A DNA stretch of 64,000 nt. It comes from Bosea sp. 685 (GTDB lineage Bacteria; Pseudomonadota; Alphaproteobacteria; Rhizobiales; Beijerinckiaceae). Position 1 is the first letter of the stretch. The number at the start of each line of letters is the position of its first letter. The notes under the pieces are model-generated. The model was not told the origin of the DNA. It worked only from the letters and a program-made list of their open reading frames with translations, and did no database searches. This document shows, one piece after another, positions 36,358 through 44,544 of the stretch. Position numbers and translations under genes: made by a program. The DNA lies in assembly GCF_031884435.1 (NCBI RefSeq), contig NZ_CP134779.1, positions 3,782,001-3,846,000 on the forward strand. The letters are read 5' to 3'.

Positions 36358-37425
36358 ATGGGCCTTCGCTTCATTTTCATGCTCACGCGCAACGACCGCA
36401 CGGTCAGTGACGCAATGGAGCAGTTGCGGACGGCGCTGGCGCTCGGCGTCCGGCATATCGGCTTCAAGGATATCGGCTTGCCGCTCGACCGGCTGAAAGA
36501 CCTGAAGACCGCGATCAAGGCGGGCGGCGCGACCTCCTATCTCGAGGTGGTTTCGCTCGATCGCGACAGCGAGATCGCCTCGGCGAAAGCCGCTGTCGCG
36601 ATCGGCATCGACATTCTGCTCGGCGGCACCAGGGTCGACGAGGTGCTGCCGCTCCTTGCCGGCACGACGATCCAGTACTGCCCGTTCCCCGGCAGGATTT
36701 CAGGACACCCCAGCGTTCTCGAGGGGACGATCGACGAGATCGTCGCCAGCGCGCGGGCGCTTGCCGCGCGCGAGGGCGTGCACGGGCTCGATCTGCTGGC
36801 CTATCGCTCGCATGAGAACGTGCCGGCGCTGATCGCGGCCGTCTGTGGCGCGGTGTCCAAGCCCGTCTATGTCGCGGGATCGATCGACACGCCCGGCCAG
36901 ATCGCCGCGCTGAAGCAGGCCGGGGCGGCCGGCTTCACCATCGGCACGGCTGCGTTGGACGGCAAATACCCCGCCGACGGCACAGATGTGCCGCGCCAGC
37001 TGGCGACGATCATCCGCGATGTCGCGAAGCTCAACCGGCACATCTCGCCGTTTCACAAGGACAACCTGACACACGCTTTCGGGCGATCGTCCGACCGATT
37101 ATTTTCCGACGGAGGATTGTCCGACAGCTGGCCCCCGCGCCTCGCCACAGGCGTCAACAATCCGCGGATCAGGCTGGCGAAATTCGAGGGCGAGGCCGGC
37201 TGGCATTTCAACAGCGGGGAGGACGAGGTCTTCTTCGTCCATAAGGGCCGGCTTTTGATGAAATTCCGCGACCGCGACGAGGTCATCGAAGAAGGCGAGT
37301 TCATCGTCGTGCCGCGCGGCGTCGAACGCTGCCCGGCCGCGCTGGACACGCGCTGCGAGGTCGTCATGCTCGAGATCGACGCGACGCGACGCGACAGCCA
37401 AGGCGGCAAGGAACAACGCGCCTGA
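36358..37425 (+). CDS. TIM-barrel protein fused to a cupin domain
   Basis: 355 aa from the ATG at 36358; the frame is open from 36268 but the earlier part looks non-native. The first 230 residues form a repeated beta/alpha pattern of a TIM barrel (LRFIFMLTRNDRTVSDA, GVRHIGFKDIG, GIDILLGGTRVDE, GLDLLAYRS, VYVAGSIDTPGQI, GFTIGTAAL), with a phosphate-binding end like HisA/HisF or epimerase families; I know no assigned reaction. The last 100 residues are a cupin (LAKFEGEAGWHFNSGEDEVF, then EGEFIVVPRGVER). The usual cupin metal ligands are mostly lost: the second His is Asn and the late His is Arg. The fusion is unusual. Confidence 0.75.
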   Translation: MGLRFIFMLTRNDRTVSDAMEQLRTALALGVRHIGFKDIGLPLDRLKDLKTAIKAGGATSYLEVVSLDRDSEIASAKAAVAIGIDILLGGTRVDEVLPLLAGTTIQYCPFPGRISGHPSVLEGTIDEIVASARALAAREGVHGLDLLAYRSHENVPALIAAVCGAVSKPVYVAGSIDTPGQIAALKQAGAAGFTIGTAALDGKYPADGTDVPRQLATIIRDVAKLNRHISPFHKDNLTHAFGRSSDRLFSDGGLSDSWPPRLATGVNNPRIRLAKFEGEAGWHFNSGEDEVFFVHKGRLLMKFRDRDEVIEEGEFIVVPRGVERCPAALDTRCEVVMLEIDATRRDSQGGKEQRA

Positions 37426-37451
37426 AGCTTGCGCCCGGGCGCAGGCTTCAG
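37422..37451 (+). terminator. Long hairpin overlapping the stop of the TIM-barrel/cupin gene
   Basis: CTGAAGCTTGCGCCC is followed directly by its near-perfect complement (one mismatch), giving a stem of about 13 bp with a tiny loop. It includes the TGA stop. The following T-rich stretch is weak (GTTTCTG), so termination may need other help. Confidence 0.5.
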
Positions 37452-37460
37452 CTCAGTTTC

Positions 37461-37563
37461 TGATTCAACGGGATCGGAAACTGATTCAGATATTTGTTAT
37501 AATGTCTTGTTTTAGCATGTTTTCTTCACGCGAACCGGTGCACGCTTCGCTCGAAATTGCTCT
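37461..37563 (-). repeat. Dispersed repeat family A, copy 3
   Basis: On the minus strand it reads GAGCAATTTCGAGCGAAGCG, then a CACCGGTTCGCGTGAAG block and, after a spacer with CAAGACATTATAACAAAT, the end block ATCCCGTTGAATC. The spacer is AT-rich and differs from the other copies. Confidence 0.8.
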
Positions 37564-37592
37564 CATTTGCCGGTTCACGACGCCGTGCCAGA

Positions 37593-38987
37593 TCAGGCTC
37601 CGGCCCTGTGCCTTCCGTTCAATGAAGCCGGTAGCAGAAGGCAGGCCAGCACGCCGCACATCGACGCGACAGCGGCAAAGCCGAAGGGCCAGACGAAGCC
37701 GGCAGCGGCAAGGTCGAACGGCGCAAGCGCGCCAAGCGCGGCGACGCCCATCGCGAAACCGGCCTGTCTCGCGATGACGGTGACGGCCGATGCCATGCCG
37801 CTGGCCTCCGGCGGCGCAAGCGCCAGCACGGCCCCGGACAATTGCGGATGCGACAGGGCGGCCCCCGTGCCGATCAGCATCATCCCGGCGAAGGCCCATG
37901 CGAGCGCCAGCACCGTTGCTTGCGTGAGCGCCGCTGCGGCCAGGGCGCATCCGCCGAGCGCGAGCAGCGTCAGCGCCGCCGCGAACAGCCGCCGCCAGCC
38001 CAGCCGGGATGCGAGGTAACCGCCAAAGGGCGGGATGACGAGCATGGGGAGGGTCGCGGCCATGAGCCCGAGCCCCGCCGACCTGGCCGTCCAGCCAAAG
38101 GCCGCGCCCAGGAAAAGGGGCAGGTAGACGAGGACGGCCCAATATCCCGCCGAGACGGCCAGCAGCAAGGCGGCGACGCCGGCCATCGGGCGGCTCGCGA
38201 AAACGGCCGGATCGAGCATCGGCCGCGGCTGCCGCCGTTGCCGGACCGCGAACAACGCGGCAAGCCCGGCCCCCGCCGCGAGCCCGATCGCCATGCGGAT
38301 CAGCGAATGGCGGGCCTCCAGAATGGCAGCGATCACCAGCCCCAGCGCCAGGGTCAGGATGACGACCCCGAGCCAGTCCAGCGGCTTGCCCGTGTCGTCG
38401 CGCATCTCGGCCACGATACGCGGCACCACAAGCGCGATCAGGACGCAGAACGGCAGATTGACCAGGAAGATCCAGCGCCATCCCAGCCCGGAGCTGATCA
38501 TGCCGCCCAGGCTCGGCCCCAGCGCCATGGCGACCCCGGAAACGACGCCGACGATGCCGAAGGCGCGGGCCCGCGCTCCCGGTGCCGGAAACGCGGAGGC
38601 GATCAAGGCGAAAGCCCCGGTCACGAGAAAGGCCGCGCCGCCGCCCTGGGCCGCGCGAGCCAGGAGGAAGAGCGGACTATTCCACGCAAGGCCACAGGCC
38701 AGGGACGCCAGGAGGAACCAGGCATTCCCGATGATGAGCGTCCGCCGCCGGCCGAAGCGGTCAGCCAGGGCGCCGGCCACGAGCAAGGTCGCGGTAAAGG
38801 CGATGCTGTAGGCATCGACGATCCAGGCCAAACCACCCACAGGGACGCCGAGATCCGTCCCGATTGCCGGCATGACGACCACGACCGAGGTCACGTCGAA
38901 ATTCGCCAGGAAGGCGCCAAGGCCGAGCGTGGCCGCGGTCAGCCGGCTACGGGCATTCCAGACATCGTCTTCCAGAAGGTGCTGCAT
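37593..38987 (-). CDS. MFS efflux transporter, DHA2 family (14 membrane helices)
   Basis: 464 aa from the Met at 38987; a longer frame to 39059 is open but overlaps the regulator region. Motifs of DHA2 drug:proton antiporters are seen: FLANFDVTSVVVVMPAIG in helix 1, WIVDAYSIAFTATLLVAGAL, the loop LADRFGRRRTLIIG (motif A), LARAAQGGGAAFLV, and motif C in VSGVAMALGPSLGGMISS. It is transcribed away from a LysR gene over a short gap, the usual regulator-pump pair. The exported compound is unknown. Confidence 0.9.
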   Translation of the reverse strand: MQHLLEDDVWNARSRLTAATLGLGAFLANFDVTSVVVVMPAIGTDLGVPVGGLAWIVDAYSIAFTATLLVAGALADRFGRRRTLIIGNAWFLLASLACGLAWNSPLFLLARAAQGGGAAFLVTGAFALIASAFPAPGARARAFGIVGVVSGVAMALGPSLGGMISSGLGWRWIFLVNLPFCVLIALVVPRIVAEMRDDTGKPLDWLGVVILTLALGLVIAAILEARHSLIRMAIGLAAGAGLAALFAVRQRRQPRPMLDPAVFASRPMAGVAALLLAVSAGYWAVLVYLPLFLGAAFGWTARSAGLGLMAATLPMLVIPPFGGYLASRLGWRRLFAAALTLLALGGCALAAAALTQATVLALAWAFAGMMLIGTGAALSHPQLSGAVLALAPPEASGMASAVTVIARQAGFAMGVAALGALAPFDLAAAGFVWPFGFAAVASMCGVLACLLLPASLNGRHRAGA

Positions 38988-39064
38988 GGCTCCGGCATGG
39001 CGTGTCCGGCCAGCCCACGGCAAATGAGCATTGCTCCGCACGGCATGAAGCTGTTTCATGCGGT

Positions 39065-40081
39065 ATGCGTTCCATCTCAGCCCAGATGCCGCCCTTCGCG
39101 GGCCTGCTCACTTTCGAGGCTGTGCTAAGGCTCGGCAGCATGACGCTCGCCGCCGATGAACTCGGCCTGACGCAGAGCGCCGTCAGTCACCGGATACGGG
39201 CGTTGGAGCGCTTCTTCGGCGTCCCCCTGCTTGAACGGCTCAATCCCGGCCTGCGCGCGACCGAGGCAGGCCTGCGGCTCGCCCGCGAGCTCGCTCCGCT
39301 GCTGGGCACGATCGCGGGCATGCGACGCCGGATCGCCGACCAGCGGGGGCCGCGGGTCTTCCGGCTCGGCCTCAGCCCGTCGCTGCTGGCTTGGTGGCTG
39401 TCGCCCCGCCTGCCCTCTCTCTGCAATGCCTTTCCAGACCTGTCCATCGAGGTTTGCACCTGGGACACGGCGGCCGAGGCCGCGCGCACCGAGGTCGACC
39501 TTGCCCTGCTGTGGCTGCCGCAGGCTGGCAAAATGCAGGCTGACACGATGCAGGTCGACACGACGGAAGACGCCCGCGAGCTGCCTTTCCCGTCCGAGAG
39601 CGTCTTCCCGGTCGTCGCACCGAGGCTGCTGGGGAGCGTCGGCCCGAGTCAGGATTGGCGGGCGCTGCCACTGCTGGCGAAAGGACGCCGAGGCGAGGAG
39701 ACGGAGCGGGAATGGTCCTGGGCGACCTGGCTGCGGAAAGGTCCCGGTCATGAAACGTTGCGCTTCCGTGATATCGGCAGCTCCCTCCAGGCAGCGCTGG
39801 ATGGCAACGGCGTCGCTCTGGCGCGTTCGCTGCTCGTCGCCGATGCCTTGCGTCAGCAACGCCTGGTGCGCCTGCCCGGGCTGGGCGAGGCACATGCCTG
39901 CTCCAACAGGCAGGTCGCCCGGTGGCGGGATCCCCACGACCGGACGGCCGAGAGCATGGCGGCCTGGCTCGTGTCGTCAGCGGGACAGGACATGGCCGAT
40001 GAAGGCAGGTCGACTGGGGAAGGCATGTCCACAGGTGCAGGCATGGCGACAGGTGAAGGCATGGCGGCTGGCGCGCCGTGA
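39065..40081 (+). CDS. LysR-family transcriptional regulator with a repetitive C-terminal tail
   Basis: 338 aa from the ATG at 39065 (the Met at 39086 is a second choice). The winged helix spans about residues 15-75 (FEAVLRLGSMTLAADELGLT, QSAVSHRIRALERFFGVPLL), followed by a LysR effector domain (about 100-300) of the GcvA subgroup type. The last 25 residues are a Gly/Met-rich repeat (TGEGMS, TGAGMA, TGEGMA) encoded by an 18-bp tandem repeat, which is odd for this family. It probably controls the divergent MFS pump. Confidence 0.9.
   Translation: MRSISAQMPPFAGLLTFEAVLRLGSMTLAADELGLTQSAVSHRIRALERFFGVPLLERLNPGLRATEAGLRLARELAPLLGTIAGMRRRIADQRGPRVFRLGLSPSLLAWWLSPRLPSLCNAFPDLSIEVCTWDTAAEAARTEVDLALLWLPQAGKMQADTMQVDTTEDARELPFPSESVFPVVAPRLLGSVGPSQDWRALPLLAKGRRGEETEREWSWATWLRKGPGHETLRFRDIGSSLQAALDGNGVALARSLLVADALRQQRLVRLPGLGEAHACSNRQVARWRDPHDRTAESMAAWLVSSAGQDMADEGRSTGEGMSTGAGMATGEGMAAGAP
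40013..40066. repeat. 18-bp tandem repeat x3 inside the LysR gene end
   Basis: Units start ACTGGGGAAGGCATGTCC, ACAGGTGCAGGCATGGCG and ACAGGTGAAGGCATGGCG and encode (T)G-E/A-G-M-S/A. The period keeps the frame. Two of the units contain an AGGxG-x-x-GGCATG pattern that mimics a ribosome site and start codon. Confidence 0.85.
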
Positions 40082-40282
40082 TTCAGCAGCCGGCGGCGAA
40101 GCGACGCCATGTCTGCCGTCCGCCGATCGCGGTCACCCCGGTTATGGGTTCACGGCCTGCCCCTCGGGGTACCGATCCTTGCGAACAGTGCGCCTCGCGC
40201 TGTGCCGGATTTGCGACAGCGTGCCGGCCGAAAGCCTTGTGAACGCAGGTTAATTACCTCGCCCGCATAGGGCCGTATTCCC

Positions 40283-43200
40283 CTAGGTAAGCAAAGATCC
40301 CCCGACAACCCGGCGCACCCCACCATTCGCAGCCGGCGGCAGCGGCCGGGCGAGCAACTCGCTCACACGCGCCCTCACCTGTTCAACGGCCTTGTCCTTG
40401 ATCGGGCCATAGCCGCGGATATCCATCGGCGCCCTGGCGATCTCGGCTGCCCCCGCCGGCCCCTGCTGCGGCAGGCGCTCCAGCAGCTGCGCGACGATCC
40501 CTTCGTACCAGCCGATCAGGCCCCGCTCCATCCTGCGCTCAGTGGTATAGCCGAACAGGTCGAAGGCGGTGCCCCGCAGCCGCTTGAAGCGAGCCAGCAC
40601 CCGCAGCGGCGTCTGGATCCATTGGCCGAACTGGCGCTTGAGCGGCCTGCCCCGGGCATCCCTGCCGCTCGCGAGCAGAGGCGGCGCGAGGTGGTAGTTC
40701 ACGGAGAAGTCGCCTTCGAACTCGCGCTTCAGCTCGTCGAGAAACCCGCTCTGCATGTGCAGCCGCGCGACCTCGTATTCGTCCTTGTACGACATCAGCT
40801 TGAAGAGCGAGCGCGCCACCGCCTCGGTCAGTATGGTGGAATTGAAGGGCGCCTCCGCAACCCGGACACGCTCGACGGCGTCGCGGTAGCGTCGCGACCA
40901 GGCCTCGTCCTGATAGCCGATGAGAAATTCGGCGCGGCGCGCGATCACCTCGTCGAGCGTCTCGGGGCCGACCGCTTCCTCCCTGCCATTGAAGTCCGGA
41001 TCGGCGAAGGCCAGGCGCCCCGCCGCGAAGGCCTGCCGGTTCTTCTCGACCGAGACCCCGTTGAGTGCGATGGCGCGGTCGAGCGCGGCATGCGAAACCG
41101 GCACCAGCCCTTGCTGCCAGGCATGCCCGAGCATGATGACATTGGCGAAGACGGCGTCGCCGAAAAGCTTTTCCGCCATGGCGTTGGCATCGAAAGCGCT
41201 GACGTTTCCGGCTCCCGCCACGGTCTCGATTTCACGCAGCCGACGGCGCGAGGCGAGATCGGCATCGCGGAAGCGGACGATGTCGCCGGTCGGCATCTCG
41301 GCGAGATTGACGACCGCTCGCATGCCGCGCCGATAGGTCGCCGACGCCTTCGGCGAGGAGGACACGACGATGTCGCAGCCGATCAAGGCGTCAGCCGCGC
41401 CGTTGCCGATCCGGACCTGGTTGATGGCTGATGGCGTATCGGCCAGGCGGATGAAGGACAGGACCGGGCCGAACTTCTGCGCGAAGCCGGTGAAATCGAG
41501 CACCGAGCTGCCCTTGCCCTCGAGATGGGCCGCCATCGCGATCAGCGCGCCGATCGTGACGACGCCGGTGCCGCCAACGCCGGTGACCAGAAGATCGAAC
41601 GGCTTGTAGAGCGACATTGGTGCCGGCGCCGGGAGGACGGCGGCACGAGCCACGAAATCGTCTTCGGTCACGGCCTTCTTGCGCCGCGTGGCGCCTTCGA
41701 CCGTGACGAAGCTCGGGCAGAAGCCGTTCAGGCAGGAGAAATCCTTGTTGCAGTTCGAGAGGTTGATCTTGCGCTTGCGCCCGAACGGCGTCTCCTTCGG
41801 CTCGACGCTCAGGCAGTTCGACTCGACCGAACAATCGCCGCAGCCTTCGCAGACGAGATCGTTGATGTAGGCGAAGCGCTTTGGGTCCTCCATCGTGCCA
41901 CGCTTGCGGCGGCGACGCTTTTCGGTGGCGCAGGCCTGCTCATAGATCAGCACCGAGACGCCCTTCACGTCGCGAAGTTCGCGCTGCACGGCGTCGAGCT
42001 CGCGGCGGTGGTGAATGGTGATGCCGGCGGGCAGGTCGCGGCTTGAGAATTTCTCGGGCTGGTCCGACACCAGCGCGAGACGCTCGACACCTTCGGCGCG
42101 GACCTCCTGCGCGATCGCCTGCACGCTGATCGGCCCGTCGACCGGCTGGCCCCCGGTCATCGCCACCGCATCATTGTAGAGGATCTTGTAGGTGATGTTG
42201 GCTTTGGCCGCGATCGCCTGGCGGATCGCCATCGACCCGGAATGGTAATAGGTCCCCTCGCCGAGGTTCTGGAAGATGTGCCCCTTGCCGGTGAACAGCG
42301 ACGAGGCCGCCCAGTTCACACCCTCGCCCCCCATCTGGATCAGCGAGGTCGTCTCTCGGTCCATCCAGCTCGCCATGAAATGGCAGCCGATGCCTGCCAG
42401 CGCCTTGGAGCCTTCCGGCACCTTGGTCGAGCTGTTGTGCGGGCAGCCCGAGCAGAAATAGGGCGTGCGCGTCGCGCCCGGCACCTGGATGAGGCGGTCG
42501 GCTTCGGGCACCAGGCTCGCCGCCCGCTCGGACAGGCGCAGATCGGGAAACAGCGCATCCAGGCGCCGCGCGACGATCGGCGCCAGCATGATCGGCGACA
42601 ATTCGCCGATCCAGGAGATCAACCGGTTGCCGTCCTCGTCGCGCTTGCCGACCATGGCGTGGGGCTTATGGCCGGGATAGTCGTAGAAATACTCCTTGAG
42701 CTGGCTTTCGATGATGCCGCGCTTTTCCTCGACGACGAGGATTTCAGTCTTGCCGCGCACGAAATCGAGCGCATCGCGGCGCGCCAGCGGCCAGACCATC
42801 CCGACCTTGTAGATGTCGATTCCAAGTTTTCGGCAGACCGCCTCATCGACGCCCAGCAGGCGCAGCGCCTCCATCAGGTCGAGATGGCCTTTGCCGGTGG
42901 TGACGATGCCGAAACTGGCGTCGGGGATGTCATAGATGCGGCGGTCGATCGGATTGGCCTCGGCGAAGGCGAACACGGCCATCTTCTTGGCCTCCATCCG
43001 CTCCTCGATCTGCGGACCGGGCAAATCGGGCCAGCGATAATGCAGGCCGGTTGCGGGCGGCGTGTAGGCGGGCTCGTTGAAATCGCGCGGCGGCGAAATC
43101 TCGACCGATTGGCCGCTTTCGACGGTTTCCGAGATCGCCTTGAAACCGACCCACATGCCGGAATAGCGCGAGAGCGCGTAGCCATATTCGCCGAAAGCCA

Positions 43201-43750
43201 GGTACTCGCCGATCGAGGCCGGATTCAGCGTCGGCATGAACCAGGCCATGAAGGCGACGTCGGACTGATGCGGCATGGAGGACGACACGCAGCCATGGTC
43301 GTCGCCTGCCACGACGAGAACGCCGCCATGCGGCGAGGAGCCATAGGCGTTGCCGTGCTTCAGCGCATCGCCGGCGCGGTCGACGCCCGGCCCCTTGCCG
43401 TACCACATCGCAAAGACGCCCTCGACCTGCTTGTCGGGGTTGGTCTCGACCTGCTGCGAGCCGAGCACGGCGGTCGCGGCAAGGTCCTCGTTCACCGCCG
43501 GCAGAAACGCGATCTTGTGTTGCGCGATCAGGTCCTCGGCGCGCCACAACTCCAGATCGACACCGCCGAGCGGCGAACCGCGATAGCCGGAAATGAAGCC
43601 TGCCGTGTCGAGGCCGCAGGCCTTGTCGCGCCGTGCCTGGTCGAGCGCGATGCGCACCAGCGCCTGCGTTCCGGTCATGAAGACGCGGCCGGAGCCCTTC
43701 GCATAACGGTCGCCAAGCGCGTAGTCGCCAACCGGGACATCGTAAGCCAT
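40283..43750 (-). CDS. Indolepyruvate ferredoxin oxidoreductase family protein (fused large enzyme)
   Basis: 1155 aa from the ATG at 43750, 8 nt after GGGAGG; the ATG at 43768 is less well placed. Parts in order: a pyrimidine-binding region (FMTGTQALVRIALDQARRDK), a transketolase-type core with SGCPHNSSTKVPEGS, and the thiamine-diphosphate region (GGEGVNWAAS ... NDAVAMTGGQP). A 4Fe-4S-like Cys cluster (CEGCGDCSVESNCLS ... CNKDFSCLNGFCPS) leads to the gamma-type domain (VTGVGGTGVVTIGALIAMA). These enzymes oxidise 2-oxo acids such as arylpyruvates to acyl-CoA, giving electrons to a ferredoxin-like or flavin partner. The single-chain form is common in aerobic proteobacteria. The divergent Lrp/AsnC regulator fits control by an amino acid. 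Confidence 0.93.
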   Translation of the reverse strand: MAYDVPVGDYALGDRYAKGSGRVFMTGTQALVRIALDQARRDKACGLDTAGFISGYRGSPLGGVDLELWRAEDLIAQHKIAFLPAVNEDLAATAVLGSQQVETNPDKQVEGVFAMWYGKGPGVDRAGDALKHGNAYGSSPHGGVLVVAGDDHGCVSSSMPHQSDVAFMAWFMPTLNPASIGEYLAFGEYGYALSRYSGMWVGFKAISETVESGQSVEISPPRDFNEPAYTPPATGLHYRWPDLPGPQIEERMEAKKMAVFAFAEANPIDRRIYDIPDASFGIVTTGKGHLDLMEALRLLGVDEAVCRKLGIDIYKVGMVWPLARRDALDFVRGKTEILVVEEKRGIIESQLKEYFYDYPGHKPHAMVGKRDEDGNRLISWIGELSPIMLAPIVARRLDALFPDLRLSERAASLVPEADRLIQVPGATRTPYFCSGCPHNSSTKVPEGSKALAGIGCHFMASWMDRETTSLIQMGGEGVNWAASSLFTGKGHIFQNLGEGTYYHSGSMAIRQAIAAKANITYKILYNDAVAMTGGQPVDGPISVQAIAQEVRAEGVERLALVSDQPEKFSSRDLPAGITIHHRRELDAVQRELRDVKGVSVLIYEQACATEKRRRRKRGTMEDPKRFAYINDLVCEGCGDCSVESNCLSVEPKETPFGRKRKINLSNCNKDFSCLNGFCPSFVTVEGATRRKKAVTEDDFVARAAVLPAPAPMSLYKPFDLLVTGVGGTGVVTIGALIAMAAHLEGKGSSVLDFTGFAQKFGPVLSFIRLADTPSAINQVRIGNGAADALIGCDIVVSSSPKASATYRRGMRAVVNLAEMPTGDIVRFRDADLASRRRLREIETVAGAGNVSAFDANAMAEKLFGDAVFANVIMLGHAWQQGLVPVSHAALDRAIALNGVSVEKNRQAFAAGRLAFADPDFNGREEAVGPETLDEVIARRAEFLIGYQDEAWSRRYRDAVERVRVAEAPFNSTILTEAVARSLFKLMSYKDEYEVARLHMQSGFLDELKREFEGDFSVNYHLAPPLLASGRDARGRPLKRQFGQWIQTPLRVLARFKRLRGTAFDLFGYTTERRMERGLIGWYEGIVAQLLERLPQQGPAGAAEIARAPMDIRGYGPIKDKAVEQVRARVSELLARPLPPAANGGVRRVVGGSLLT

Positions 43751-43889
43751 GAGCGAAACCTCCCGCATATTATCGTTGCGGTCGATTCAACCAGCTCTCT
43801 CCGGAAAGTCCTGTCTTACTGTGTAGGTTTTGCCTGTAATTCGGTCTATCCTACCGGAAATTATCGTGACGCCGGTGGAAATTTCCAGA

Positions 43890-44357
43890 ATGGCAAAGAT
43901 CGAGCTTGGCCCCCAGGACAGCAGGCTGCTGCAGATTCTGCAGTCCGATGCGCGCGTCTCCAATCAGGATCTGGCTGATCAGGCCGGCATGTCCGCGTCC
44001 GCTTGCTGGCGCAGGGTACGGATGCTGGAAGAGGCCGGCGTGATCGCTGGCTACATGGCGATCGTCGACGCCGAGAGGGCGGGGTTTGGCTTCAGCGCGA
44101 TCGTGCATGTGACGCTGCTGCGCCACGAAGCCGACCACGTGTCCAATTTCATCGCACGCATCGCCCAACAGCCCGAAGTGGTGGAATGTTTCTCGACCAC
44201 GGGCGAGGCGGACTATCACTTGCGCGTCGTCTGCCGCGACAAGGACGACTACAACGTCTTTCTTGAGCAGTTTCTCTTTCGCCTGCCGGGCATCGCCCAT
44301 GTGCGCACCAATCTGGTGCTGAAGGAGATCAAGCTGCACGGCAAGATTCCGGCCTAG
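43890..44357 (+). CDS. Lrp/AsnC-family transcriptional regulator
   Basis: 155 aa from the ATG at 43890; starts further upstream (GTG 43875, or 43830) are open. The N-terminal helix-turn-helix is LLQILQSDARVSNQDLADQA with GMSASACWRRVRMLEE, and the C-terminal RAM effector domain follows (FSAIVHVTLL ... VVECFSTTGEADYHLRVVCR). It faces the 2-oxo-acid oxidoreductase across about 140 bp, so it most likely controls that gene in answer to an amino acid. Its TAG stop is the first part of a family A repeat. Confidence 0.92.
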   Translation: MAKIELGPQDSRLLQILQSDARVSNQDLADQAGMSASACWRRVRMLEEAGVIAGYMAIVDAERAGFGFSAIVHVTLLRHEADHVSNFIARIAQQPEVVECFSTTGEADYHLRVVCRDKDDYNVFLEQFLFRLPGIAHVRTNLVLKEIKLHGKIPA

Positions 44358-44460
44358 AGCATTTTCGAGCGAAGCGGACACCGGTTCGCGTGAAGAAAAT
44401 GCGATAAAACAAGGAGGTAGAGTATTTCCGCATTTCGGAGAAACGCGGAAATACTCTAGG
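44356..44460 (+). repeat. Dispersed repeat family A, copy 4, with an extra hairpin
   Basis: Begins at the Lrp stop codon: AGAGCATTTTCGAGCGAAGC, GACACCGGTTCGCGTGAAG, ATAAAACAAGG. It then holds a perfect 13-bp inverted repeat (AGAGTATTTCCGC and complement, 44420-44458) not seen in the other copies. It may also stop the Lrp transcript. Confidence 0.85.
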
Positions 44461-44544
44461 GAGATGGTGCGGCCACCGCGAGGTTGTCATGCATCAGCAC
44501 ACGAATTCGAGCCCTTGAGGGGCGCGCGGGCGACACCAGAATCG

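Noticed and set aside
43751..43889. ATTATCGT repeated at both ends of the Lrp/oxidoreductase gap as an Lrp operator
   Set aside because: The copies are about 90 bp apart and only 8 bp long, so chance cannot be ruled out.
42242..43978. 578-aa plus-strand open frame opposite the 2-oxo-acid oxidoreductase
   Set aside because: Antisense shadow; the minus strand has strong thiamine and Fe-S motifs and a good ribosome site.
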